Shown: piece by piece, positions 13,471-23,244 of the stretch | How positions within the stretch are numbered: position 1 is the first letter of the stretch | How the letters are laid out: each line of letters starts with the position of its first letter | Source: Mycteria americana | Lineage: Eukaryota; Chordata; Aves; Ciconiiformes; Ciconiidae | Assembly: GCF_035582795.1 (NCBI RefSeq) | Contig: NC_134367.1 | Location: 109,478,062-109,542,061, forward strand | Direction of reading: 5' to 3' | DNA: 64,000 nucleotides | The notes under the pieces: model-generated | The model's input: the letters and a program-made list of their open reading frames with translations, nothing else | Databases searched by the model: none | Told to the model about the DNA's origin: nothing | Program-made: the position numbers and the translations under genes

Positions 13471-16304
13471 GCAAATGCGTGGAGCTTCTGTGTGAGTCAG
13501 ACACCAGAAAATTGTGCCGTGGGCTTACAAAAATCAGGATAACCCACAGGAATAATGCCTACTGGGTTCGTTGCATGGTATTTTCTTTCTTTTTCTTCTC
13601 TCAGCGTGATTTTAAATAGCAAAGAAATATGAGTCAATTCATGCATGGAAGAGAATTACTTCATCAAATGGCATAGTAACTGCTGCACTCCCCAGCTATT
13701 ATCACCTGAAACTGATTTAATGATAAACTGCAAATCCCCAACTTAGGTGGAACTTCCCACCTTCCCTCTCCATGTTAAAGCTGAAAATCTTCCAAACTGT
13801 ACAGAGGCCTGAATATCTTTGAAATGAAACACCCCAGAAAAAAATGCTAGAGCAAACCAAAATAGTTTTGTTGCAGATGCCATGATACACGAGAGACCAA
13901 CAGTCCCTTGTCTCCAAATCTACCCAGAAAAGAAGATGGGAAACATTTAGAATGAATGATAAGACTGAAGCCACAGCACCGGCCTTGGCATGTGCCTGAG
14001 CAGCAGCAGAGAAATCAGCTGAAGAAATCTCCAGCCAGTACCACTCAGAGAGGGAAGACTTGTGAGGTTTAATAGCACCAGAGCAGCCAGGACAGAGAAA
14101 GATAGTGGATCCGTGTTCGTATTGTGACAGGCATCCAACCTTACTGGGAAAGTTCTGCTTCTATGTATTGCCGTCTGGTTTTTGGACCATTGGAGCAAAA
14201 TTTGCTTCACATTTGGATCCTTTTCTCAATAACCATGAGACATAAGCTTTAACAAAAACAAAAGAAGAAAAAAGTGAAATTCTCATTAAAAAATCTATTA
14301 ATTTCAGCAGCTCACACACTCAGACAGATACCAAACACTGCAAGACAGAAACAGAGAATCTTGTGACATTTGCTACGTCTGGGTAGAAGGAAGACCTCAC
14401 CATGTACAGGGATTGATGACAAGGGTTTAGGAGTCTGCCAAGAAAAGGTACAAACCAATGCCTTAACGCTGCCTGCTAAGGCCAAGGAGCCTGAAAAAGG
14501 AAGAGAGGGGACTGTTCGGAGCTTTTCTTTCTGTTATTCAGTGCTATTAAAAGAGGATGTGGCCTGTCTGCTATATATCACCCTGCGTTCCCCTGCCAGT
14601 CCTGCTGTGTCTGCGTATTCTGGCTGCACCCTGGAAGGCTGCTGTATGAAAAGGAGGTAGACAGGGTCCTGTCTTTCTCCCTAGCTCTTCCATCCTTATC
14701 TTCTTCTTTCTTTGGGTTTTGGGTTTTTTTTTTTTTTTTTTTAATCTGCAGAGATAGAGCTTTTTCCTTTACTTGTACAGTGAATTAATTAAACATTACT
14801 GGGAGTTCAAATAACCCAGTAGTTTTATATCTACAACCACCTTCATCAACAGTTGTTATGAAATTCGTCATTAAGGAAAATATCTCTAAGAATGGGGTAT
14901 GACCTTGTTCAGAGCATGCGAGTAAGCAAAGCACCATGATGAGCCATATTAAATAGAGCCTTTATGTTCTCTCACAGTACCACATGCTATAAAATCAGAG
15001 AGGGCACAGAGATAAATTGCAACAAGGAATTATTTAAGCCTAGGGCTTGCTGCCACAGCAATCTTTGTGGGGCTGCCCACTCACTGCAGAAGCAACAGAG
15101 AGTCAGGTACACGCATCCTGCCGTTCTCAGGGTATCTCAAAACTCAAAGGCAGGCTGAGGCTTAACAGTGTCTAAATTCAACCCTAAATATCCCCTGCCC
15201 TTTCAACCAGCCTCTCCTATCTCCAGGTAGCTTCCTCCCTATTGCCCTTGCCTTTCCCTCTTCCCACCCCCGCCATTTGCTCTTATCTCCCTCCCACTCC
15301 CAAATCCTTGATCTTCCTCTCCCTCCGAAGGTAGGGAGCCAGCTGCCAGCCATCAGACATACCCTGCTCTTGCCCCTTTGCTACGTCTGTGTCCCCTCTG
15401 AACCTGGGCATCTCGCCCCAAATCTGTTCCTGTTCGGATTTAGCAAATGCAGCCCCTTGATCTTTTCATATGCATTTGCTAGGTTCTTAAGCCTCCCCCA
15501 CAGCCGCTTTCTTCAAGGCTTTCTGTGTGTCTGAAGCTCTTATCAACTCCTCGGAACAGAATACACGAATGGCACCACCAGGTCTTGAAGTCACGTCTCA
15601 CACCTCTCAGGAAATGGCTTACCCCACCAAGTCACATCCCCCTCCTAAGCACAGGGCTAAAGTCACAAGATACTATTAGTTCCTCAAAACAAAGAGAGAC
15701 GGCTGTTTAATTTTAAAAGGAAAATAGATCACGCATATATAGATGTAATCAGATCCTAGCCAAGCAAGACAGTCATCTTTCAGAGGGAACACAACCACTT
15801 GTCACATTGCATTTATTTTAACCCTGTGGAAGATCTGTGCATAGAGCTGTTGGGCAAGACTGGCCCTTTACTTTGTGATCTGAAATAACTGGTGGCACTG
15901 CAGCTGGGCTGGGCTGCACGAGCAGTGTCCTGCGTTGGGCATTGCTGTCACCAGGCTCTGACATCGTTCTGATTCTCCAATGCGATGGGCTCCATCACAT
16001 ATTTCTTACCGGTAGGTACAAACGCCCTGAAAGGGGTTCAGCCCAGCCCCTGGCTCACAGGTCACTATTCAGGATACTGCGGCCGCACCGCCATGGGCCA
16101 CACGGACAGCCACAGAACAGGGACAGCACCGCTCTCCCTTTCACTCCCCAGCCCCAGTGCCCAGGCACCTGCTGCCAACTGGGACAGCCTGGGGACAGCC
16201 TGGAGCGTGGCCGAGTCACGCTTCTGACCTTGCGGTAAGCACTGGAGCCATCTCACTGTCTCACAGGTGGAGGCGAGCCTGAGGGTCAGAGACAAATACA
16301 GCTA
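13471..16304. other. Intergenic DNA, nothing recognised
   Basis: No exon or repeat family is recognised. A T homopolymer of about 18 bases lies near 14,726-14,743. The 15.2-15.5 kb part is pyrimidine-rich on the + strand. Confidence 0.4.
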
Positions 16305-16390
16305 TTTCAGTTTTACAGATGGTGAAGCCGAGGCACAGAAGTCAGCGTTTTGCCTGGGACCACACAAGAGACCAGAGACGGAGCTGTGAA
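16305..16390 (-). repeat. MIR-like SINE fragment, reverse orientation
   Basis: The + strand reads TTTTACAGATGGTGAAGCCG, then AGGCACAGAAGTCAGCG, then TTGCCTGGGACCACACAAG and GGAGCTG. This is the familiar reverse complement of the MIR core (TTTTACAGATGGGGAAACTG, AGGCACAGAGA, TTGCCCAAGGTCACACAGC). The copy is diverged. The identification is by recall of the consensus. Confidence 0.65.
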
Positions 16391-19231
16391 CGCAATAGTG
16401 GCAACCGCAGCCTGCAGCGCTTTTCAAACAAGTCACCATACTGACCACACCCACCACGCATGTGCAATGGAACGGCGCAGCCCTAAGCGTCAGCGTGCCG
16501 TCATCCATCCTTCTGAGAAGCAGAAAGAGCCCTCTACGTTGAATACGCTTCCTGGGCTGACCAGGAGGGCAAACTCCCTCTTCTCTGTAGAGTGCTGGTC
16601 CCTGTCTTCAGGGAGGCTGGGATCTGTTCTGGGACTCCCCTAGGAGCAGAGGATGATGTGCAGGTGAGGCAATGAGGACCTCCTCAGCACCCTGCCGGGG
16701 CTCTGGCGAGGAGGAGCTCCCAGGGATACAGCTGAACATCCAACATGAACAGGCAGCTCGGGTCTCTCCAGAATATGCTTCAAGACATCTGCAAGCTATG
16801 CCAAAGTGAGGACTATACGCAGCCCACCTTCTCAGGTTCTTCCTTGTTATATCCATGAGGGCTAAAAACACAAACACTACAAAATGACAACTTCAAATTA
16901 AAACCATGACATCACTGTGAGATCTCAGAACTCTACTTAAAAGCCTGGATGTGCCTCAATATATAGATCTTGGTGTATGTATATTGGGAAGATCTGATAA
17001 ACCTCTAAAAGCATTCGGAGGCTGTAAAGAGCTTTGCCACAGTGCCTAGCAGCAATTGGAGGGGAATTAAGGATTCATCTAAAGATTTCCTCTTAGGCAG
17101 AATGTAAAAACCCTCAAAACCTAAGCCTAGTGTGCATTAATGATTTTTGCTATCAGGGCCCTGCTAGAGAAGCTGGAAATTATACAGTGTTTTCATGCCA
17201 GCAGAAGCTCTGGAGCAAATGTAGTTATGTATGCAACCATAAAAATGTGTCTGGTCTACAATTAATTTTATTTGTGAGATAGTTACACAGGCATTGCTTC
17301 TTCAATATAGCTTAAACTTAAGCGAAGTCTTAACAGCAAAAATGTGGGTTTGTTTTTTCTTAAACTTTCTCCAAGTTAATGAAATCAGGTTTGTGTGACC
17401 ACTGTTCCTTTCTTGGTCGGTCTCCTAATAGAAGCTTTTGAGCCTGTTGGCCAGTTTCAATTAAAACTGATGTAAAAATCGAGATCTCCAAGATACCAAG
17501 TCTTTGCAAGTTTAGTCAGGGAGACAAGAGACAGCTAAATTTGCACTACTAAAAGCTTCAATCTCGGGTTTAGACACCAGAGAAGTCATGGACAGCCACC
17601 AAAAAGAAAAAAATAAGAAGCTTTGCTGGAATGAAAAAGTACCGTGGATGAGCTGTCTTCCTGCAGAGTCCCAGAAGGAACAAAGCGGTGTGACAAGCCA
17701 GAGGAGTTTGAACACAGCCAAGGCTGTGCTAGTGGTTACAAACCACTGCATGGCAAAACCCAGCGTGTCTCCTCCCCTCCAGGACTGAGCAGCAAAACTG
17801 CTCATGTGTGTTAGTTATCTAAAGGGGTGCGTTTGTTTTGGCAGCAAAGACACGACTGAATGTCACACTGCCGCCTACTCTTGCCGTGCGTTCTGGGATG
17901 CTTCCCAAGCCCCAGCTCCTCAAGTCACGTAAGGCAGGATCTTAATCTGCACGTTTAAAAGATGACTTTGTGGCCCTCAACAGCCTGAGAGAACCTCCCC
18001 AGCTTGATATGCAAAAGGCTGAAAAGCCAGCAGGCCAGCAAATCCTGCCGAGGGCCCATCTCCCCCCTTCTTCTCCAAAATCTCAGTGTTTCAGAGCCTG
18101 TCTTATCCTTGCCGGATGCTCAGAGCTGGCATTGGTGACATGATAGCGTGTTCTCCACCTGAAGCTTAAAACCATGTTTTCATTGCAGGTACAGGTGCAT
18201 TTCGTATTGTGAGAGTCCCCTCAGCACAGGTACCTCGGTGCAGAGCTACTCCCAGCACTGACAAAAGCATAAGGAGTTTCTCTCTTGCTGAGTACAGTGA
18301 AGATCAATGTAATCATCCTCTGAAGCAGGCTGTAATCTCTATTACCTACACAAGATAGTCTGCTCTTCCCTTAAGAGAGAGCTATCTCAATTTTAACCAC
18401 CTTAATTTCAAAAGCCACTTCTGGACTTACGTCATAGCTTCTGTGTCTCGAGGGACAAAGTAAAATCCCCCTTTGTGCCTAGACAGGACACAAATAAAAG
18501 CAAGTATGCAGAAGAGGAAGGGACAAAAGTCTGCACGTCTTCTTAAATGCTTGCAGCCCCTACCAGGTATAACTCCATGCAGATGTTGGCACCCACAAGG
18601 CATTGGAAACCTCCTCATCAGACTACCAGGGGCACAGCAGGATGCAAAACTTCTTGTTGGGGAAAGGAAACTGCCCCAACCCCAGACACAGTGCTTTTTC
18701 CTTGCTGCGGGAGGCACACTGCAGTACCTCACAGGCATCGCTTTTAGCACATCGGTGGGATGACACTCTGTGGGAGCTGCGGAGAGGTGTGCCAACGTTG
18801 GGAGGGGAGAGAACTGGCAGAAGAAAGCAAAGAGCTGTCTTTCATGCTGTCCTCCTTGCCTAGGAGGAGGCAAAAGCCTCCTACTCTGATCTCCACTTAA
18901 CAGCGCACTCCTTCACAACTAGAGCACTGTCCCCCTTGCCTTTGTTCAATCTTGGATCCCTTTCAAACCAAGCCAATACAGAAGGGTGGCCACCAGGACC
19001 CCACAGAGGAAATCAGGGTGTAATGCTTTGAGCAACAGCAAGGGGAAAATACGATTCCTGGGCTCTGGTCTGGCCCCAGAATTGCTCTGCTTTCATGTCC
19101 AGCACATACTGCTGGTACGCAGAAGGGGACTCATCACCAAGACAGACCAAGATGCTGGTATTAGCCAGCCAGCCCAGAAAAGGAAACCGAAGCAGAGAAA
19201 GTGGAAGTAAGCAGAGGTCAGCGCCAAAGGC

Positions 19232-19270
19232 GTGCAGCCAGGCAGTGCAGCCAGGCCGTGCAGCCAGGCC
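19232..19270 (+). repeat. 13-bp tandem repeat, three copies
   Basis: The unit GTGCAGCCAGGCM occurs three times head to tail with a single variable last base. Confidence 0.8.
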
Positions 19271-20314
19271 TGCCTACAGCTGCCTCAGCCACTCACGGGT
19301 AAACTGCGGGAACGTCCCCTAGAAAATGCAATCGTCTGCAGACGGGTAATTCAGCGACTGAGCGTGAACCCCATACCCTGCAGCCTGTGTGTGTAAGTCT
19401 GGGCTGCATTAAGGGCACCGACCATTTTGCCCACGTGATTCAGTGACAGTAGCGCAGGCGTACCTAGCCTGCTTTATAGAGCTGCAAAACACAGGCTTCC
19501 TATTCTGTATCGCAGAACTAGCGGTCAAACTGCACTCATACAAAATCTACTGCAGCAAAGTTTATAGTACGTAGAAGTTATTTTTCTTCCACTGTAACAG
19601 AGAGGACTTTTCTTTTTTTTTATGGTCTATAAATGTTATATCTGTGTCTCTTAATGAAAGCATTCAGGCCTGGGAAACGTCTCCATTCATTTCCTCATCA
19701 GGGGAAGCATGTTAGCTGCTGTTACAAGATAGCTATTGGAACACCTCTGGTACCGTAAAGTGCCAGGGAACTGAGAAGGCTTTTGGCCCGAAGGATGTCA
19801 CAGCAGTCAGAGATCAAAGAGTCAGCCCATTTCCAGATTTATGAGTTGGGAATAGGTCTGTTAGCTCCCAGTACTCGCTCTTTCCTGAGTACGTATTCAA
19901 TATACATTGATAAAGTAGTCATCTTAATGGCAAGTCTGACACTGACTGAAAACCACCACGCTCCTGGGCAGTCTGTCTCAGTTTTGTCCTCTTCTAGCTC
20001 AGCATCAGATCCAGGTGGCGGCGGTCCTAGAAGCACCCCCAGATGGGATCCCCTCATTTCCCTCCTGCTCTACCTGGCAGTGCCTCTCTCTTGTAAGGCT
20101 GTCCCAGGGGCTGCTGGTGACCCACAGGCGGGGAATCCCAGATCTGGATTAAACCCCCCCTGCTGTTACTGTACAGTTAATTTTACTTGGATTGTTTCCC
20201 GATCACACTGTCTGGACCCTCATACAGCTTAGCAACCCGCTCAGCTACAGGGAAAGCAGCAGGATGGGGGTGAACAGCGGGGGGCCTGCGGTGCCAGCAG
20301 CTACTTGAGCCTGG

Positions 20315-20336
20315 GCTGCTGCTGCTGCTGCTGCTG
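20315..20336 (+). repeat. (CTG)n microsatellite
   Basis: About seven consecutive GCT/CTG triplets. It lies outside any recognised exon. Confidence 0.85.
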
Positions 20337-21285
20337 AAAGAAAAACACGTGTACATGTGCGAAAAAACACATTTCCCTGAAAAAGCTGCTCTCTCAACGT
20401 CTGACGTACTTAATCCACTTTAACCAAATCCTAGAAACTAAAGTCAATATCCCTGTAAGGGCATAATTCAAAGCAGGATTAAATCCTTCAGAAACCTAAA
20501 GGATGTCACATCTCTATTCTGCATTACACAGGAAAGAAACCTCTGCTTATGTTTTTCAGCAAATGTTATTTGATGTAAAATAGAGTAAAATATTCATCAT
20601 GTAAATGTAATACGGAGTAATTCCCTTTTAGTGCCACCTGTGGCATCTTCTAAGTCTGCACAGAATCTGCAGAGTAATTCAGTCCTCCCCGGGTCTTTTA
20701 TTAAAAACCTAAAATAATGCTGTCCACGCTTTCTGGATCACCACTCACCTGTGCCCTTTCTCACCACCGTGCCCTCTCGTTACACTGCTCATTGAGAACG
20801 CTGTACGAGCCTCATGTTTCTGACCGCCGCCTGCAGACCACAGGCCATGATTTCAGGAACAAACGACCTAGAAACTTCATTAATGAAAGCACCCGGCTCA
20901 CTGCGCGTGTAAAAGCACAAAGGTACAAATGCTTTAGGAACAAAACTTGCAAAAACGGCTCTTAACAATCAAAACAGCATTCTTTCATGCAAAGTCACTT
21001 TTCACAGGAGATGGTCATGGAAAGGAAGACAAGGGCAAACCCTTTCCAAAGTGCCTTGGTGGCGGTCAGGCTTAGCCTGTTGGAGCACGTGGGCAACGTT
21101 TTGGTGCGAGGCCTCTCCAGCTGGGAAGCAGTTATGGCAGAAGTGCCCAGGCTGCGTGAGCGTCAGTGGGAGCAGAGAGGCATTAGCAAGTGGGTGGAAA
21201 AGGCGATGACACCAGCGTCTGCCTCTGCCCCATCTGCGCTGCCGGGGCTCCCCAGGTGCGTTTAACTTGCATCTTAAAAAGAAAG

Positions 21286-21403
21286 AGGTGTTTTTGCATC
21301 AGCAGGCACAGCGGGAGGCCGTACACCGGCGCACAGCTTGCAGCAAAGCACAGCAAGGAGAGCAGCTGCGGCCTCGGGAAGAGATAACTCATGTTTACTT
21401 TGA
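21286..21403 (+). promoter_or_regulatory. Candidate MIXL1 proximal enhancer: T-box, POU, GATA, FOX and TCF-like motifs
   Basis: Within 118 bases, 0.5-0.6 kb upstream of the MIXL1 TATA box, lie AGGTGT (T-box half site, 21,286-21,291), TTTGCAT (POU octamer half, 21,293-21,299), AGATAA (GATA, 21,382-21,387), TGTTTAC (forkhead core, 21,392-21,398) and CTTTGA (TCF/LEF core, 21,398-21,403). These factor classes act on mesendoderm genes, including Mixl1 in other vertebrates. Short motifs occur by chance, so this is an inference from clustering and position. Confidence 0.3.
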
Positions 21404-21894
21404 GTCTCGCACCATGCGAGATCCCCGCTGGCCAGAGCGGACAGCTGCTGGCAAACACCCACCTCCACGCCAGCAGCTGGAGGGACCAAACTCCGTAACC
21501 GGATCAGCCCAGATGTTGTATCAGAAATAACCCAGCCGCGGGACCGGGCCCTATCCGGGGTGCCAACCTCCCAACACCGAGTTGTTTCGCCCACAGAAGG
21601 CGGACGCAAACCCCGCTCCGCTCTCCCCTTTGCCGCCCGTGTTTCGTGCAGGGGGTCGAGGGCCGCCAGCCACCACCCACCCCGTCGGGCACGCGTGGGG
21701 CTGCGGTGCCCCGGCCGGCGCCGCGGCCTCGGGGCTGAGCAAGGCAGGGGACGCCCAAGCGGGCACCCCACCAGCACGCCTGGGGTGCGGGGCCAGGCGG
21801 CTCGGCGGGGTGCCCGGGCCTCCGCGCCCACCTTCCCCGCCGGGCCGGGCCGCCTCCCTCCGAACCCCCGCCCCTGCCGAGCCCCCTCCCCGGC

Positions 21895-21900
21895 TATAAA
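21895..21900 (+). promoter_or_regulatory. MIXL1: TATA box of MIXL1
   Basis: TATAAA in the context GGCTATAAAGGGCGG lies 40 bases before the start codon at 21,940. With the usual spacing of about 30 bases the transcript would start near 21,925, leaving a 5' UTR of only about 15 bases. The ATG context GCTGCCATGG is a strong Kozak match. Confidence 0.75.
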
Positions 21901-21939
21901 GGGCGGCGGGACGGCGCGGCCCCCTCCTCGCCCGCTGCC

Positions 21940-22821
21940 ATGGCCGCGCTGCGCTTCGGGGAGACCCCGGCGGAGCCGCCCGCCTTCCCCGCAGGCAGGT
22001 GGGCGGGGGGCGGCGGGCCCGGCCCGGCCTCGCCCGCCCTCAGGGCGCTTCCCTCGGCGGAGCGGGGCCGGCTGCCGGCGGGCCGGGCCGGGGGGGCGGC
22101 GGCGGCGGAGCCGTCGGAGGGGGCGCCGGCGGCCTCGCAGCGTCGGAAGCGGACCAGCTTCACGGCGGCGCAGCTGGAGACGCTGGAGCTGGTCTTCCAG
22201 GACACCATGTACCCCGACATCTACCTGCGGGAGAAGCTGGCCGACGCCACGCAGATCCCCGAATCCCGCATCCAGGTGAGGGGCGCCGGCCGCACCGCGC
22301 CGCCCCGCCCGGGGCCGCCCCTGCCGCCCTCACCCGCCGCCCTCTCTCCCCAGGTCTGGTTCCAGAACCGCCGCGCCAAGTCCCGCCGCCAGCGGGGACC
22401 GCCCCGCCCCGGCCCCGCCGCCCCGCCGCCGCCGGCCGCCGCGCCGCCGCCGGGCTACCCGCGGCCGCCCCGCCTCGCCGCCCTGCGCGCCCCGGAGCGG
22501 CCCCGCTTCGGCCTCTCCGGCCTGGCCCAGATCGTCCAGATCAAGGAGGAGAGCTCGGCCCCCTACGAGTGGCCGCCGGCCGCCGCCTTCCCCCCCGGCC
22601 CCGGCTTCGAGGGCTTCCCGGCCAGCCAGCCCGGCGCGGCCGAGGCCGCCTCCTTCGCGGGGCCGCCGCCGGGCGTGGGCAGCGCGGCCGGCCCCTACCC
22701 GGCGGCCCGCGCCTTTTGCGGGCAGTACTCGCCCGTGTCGGACGCCGAGGACACCAGCGGCTACTCGGAGTCGGGCTCGGAGTGGGAGGAGAACGCCCTC
22801 GGCGCCTTCCGAGCCCTCTGA
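21940..22821 (+). CDS. MIXL1: Mix paired-like homeobox 1 (MIXL1), exons 21940-22275 and 22354-22821
   Basis: A nuclear transcription factor of the Mix/Bix paired-like homeodomain class, known to act in mesoderm and endoderm formation downstream of Nodal signalling. Splicing at CAG|GTGAGG and CCCCAG|GTCTGG gives 267 residues. The homeodomain spans about residues 67-126; it starts QRRKRTSFT, contains the Mix-like [13 protein letters not shown], and ends with the recognition helix [13 protein letters not shown] with Gln at homeodomain position 50. The intron splits it between positions 46 and 47, the usual paired-like site. The N-terminus is rich in Ala, Gly and Pro. After the homeodomain come a proline-rich stretch, a sumoylation-type IKEE motif and an acidic, Ser-rich C-terminal tail ([18 protein letters not shown]), likely the activation region. 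Start chosen at the Kozak ATG 40 bases after the TATA box. Neighbour LIN9 converges from the right, as in mammals. Confidence 0.95.
   Translation: MAALRFGETPAEPPAFPAGRWAGGGGPGPASPALRALPSAERGRLPAGRAGGAAAAEPSEGAPAASQRRKRTSFTAAQLETLELVFQDTMYPDIYLREKLADATQIPESRIQVRGAGRTAPPRPGPPLPPSPAALSPQVWFQNRRAKSRRQRGPPRPGPAAPPPPAAAPPPGYPRPPRLAALRAPERPRFGLSGLAQIVQIKEESSAPYEWPPAAAFPPGPGFEGFPASQPGAAEAASFAGPPPGVGSAAGPYPAARAFCGQYSPVSDAEDTSGYSESGSEWEENALGAFRAL
22276..22353 (+). other. MIXL1: MIXL1 intron, 78 bp, in frame and stop-free
   Basis: The intron begins GTGAGG and ends TCTCTCCCCAG. Its length is a multiple of three and the frame stays open through it, so an unspliced transcript would encode a 293-residue protein with 26 mostly Pro/Ala/Arg residues inserted in the homeodomain just before the DNA-contacting helix. 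Confidence 0.9.
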
Positions 22822-23240
22822 GCGCCGCCCCGGGCGGGACCCGGCCCCGGGGGGTTCAAACTGCATCCCCCGGCCTCGGTGCCAAGTCCTCCCCCGCCAA
22901 ACCCGGTCCTGGGGTACGCTGCTCAGGCGGGGAGCAGGCACGTACCGCGCTACCTCAGCCCTGCTCTGCGACTGTTGCACTTTATCCGGTAGTAACTGAT
23001 TTTACCTATTTATTTAAGAAAGATACGGGTCAGCTCCATCAGCTGAGGGCATCTTTTTACACGGTATTTAAAGATTTCCATTAGCATGTTTTGTATTTCT
23101 ATTTAACCTCCTTTAGCCAAAAAGCTAACCAAATCCACTGTGTTTTGGGGGTGGGGGCTGGTCTTAGGGAGGTAGCAGAGTGGGATGCTCTGTCGGGGTT
23201 TTTTGACCGGGGATCAAAAATAAAGGTTTACATTTTTGCT
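22822..23240 (+). other. MIXL1: MIXL1 3' UTR
   Basis: This runs from the stop codon to just past the AATAAA. It includes an AU-rich stretch (CTATTTATTTAAG near 23,007), a type of element often linked to short mRNA half-life. The end point is inferred from the poly(A) signal only. Confidence 0.6.
23219..23224 (+). terminator. MIXL1: Poly(A) signal of MIXL1
   Basis: AATAAA, the first canonical hexamer on the + strand after the stop codon, about 400 bases downstream. TG/TGT-rich sequence follows (CTTGTGCGTGTACC near 23,245), as expected downstream of a cleavage site. Confidence 0.7.
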
Positions 23241-23244
23241 CTAC

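Larger units (their letters stand above)
16391..21285. other. DNA upstream of MIXL1, no gene recognised
   Basis: No known protein-coding exon is seen. Two exon-like segments on the minus strand (20,749-20,830 and 18,431-18,478) have good splice signals but no recognisable product. This stretch could hold MIXL1 distal regulatory DNA, which sequence alone cannot show. Confidence 0.4.
21590..22930. promoter_or_regulatory. CpG island over the MIXL1 promoter and gene body
   Basis: GC content and CpG density rise sharply from about 21.59 kb and fall just after the MIXL1 stop codon. The island covers the TATA box, both exons and the short intron. Very high GC is also why long open frames appear in all six frames here. 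Confidence 0.85.

Noticed and set aside
19783-20232. 149-codon open frame on the + strand
   Set aside because: No domain, no splice context and no promoter signs; length is within chance for this base composition.
1-21590. Expected neighbour ACBD3 on the left
   Set aside because: None of its ACBP, coiled-coil or GOLD-domain sequence as I know it is readable on either strand, so it must lie further left if synteny holds.
21274-21831. 185-codon minus-strand frame and a 239-codon + strand frame at the MIXL1 promoter
   Set aside because: Both lie in the CpG island, are Arg/Pro/Ala-rich and match nothing; the TATA box and Kozak ATG support only the MIXL1 frame.
22330-22980. 216-codon open frame on the minus strand opposite MIXL1
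   Set aside because: Arg/Gly-rich shadow of the MIXL1 exon 2 coding strand, with no known domain.
21999-23084. 361-codon open frame on the + strand across MIXL1
   Set aside because: It overlaps the MIXL1 homeodomain frame in another frame and reflects the lack of stops in very GC-rich DNA.
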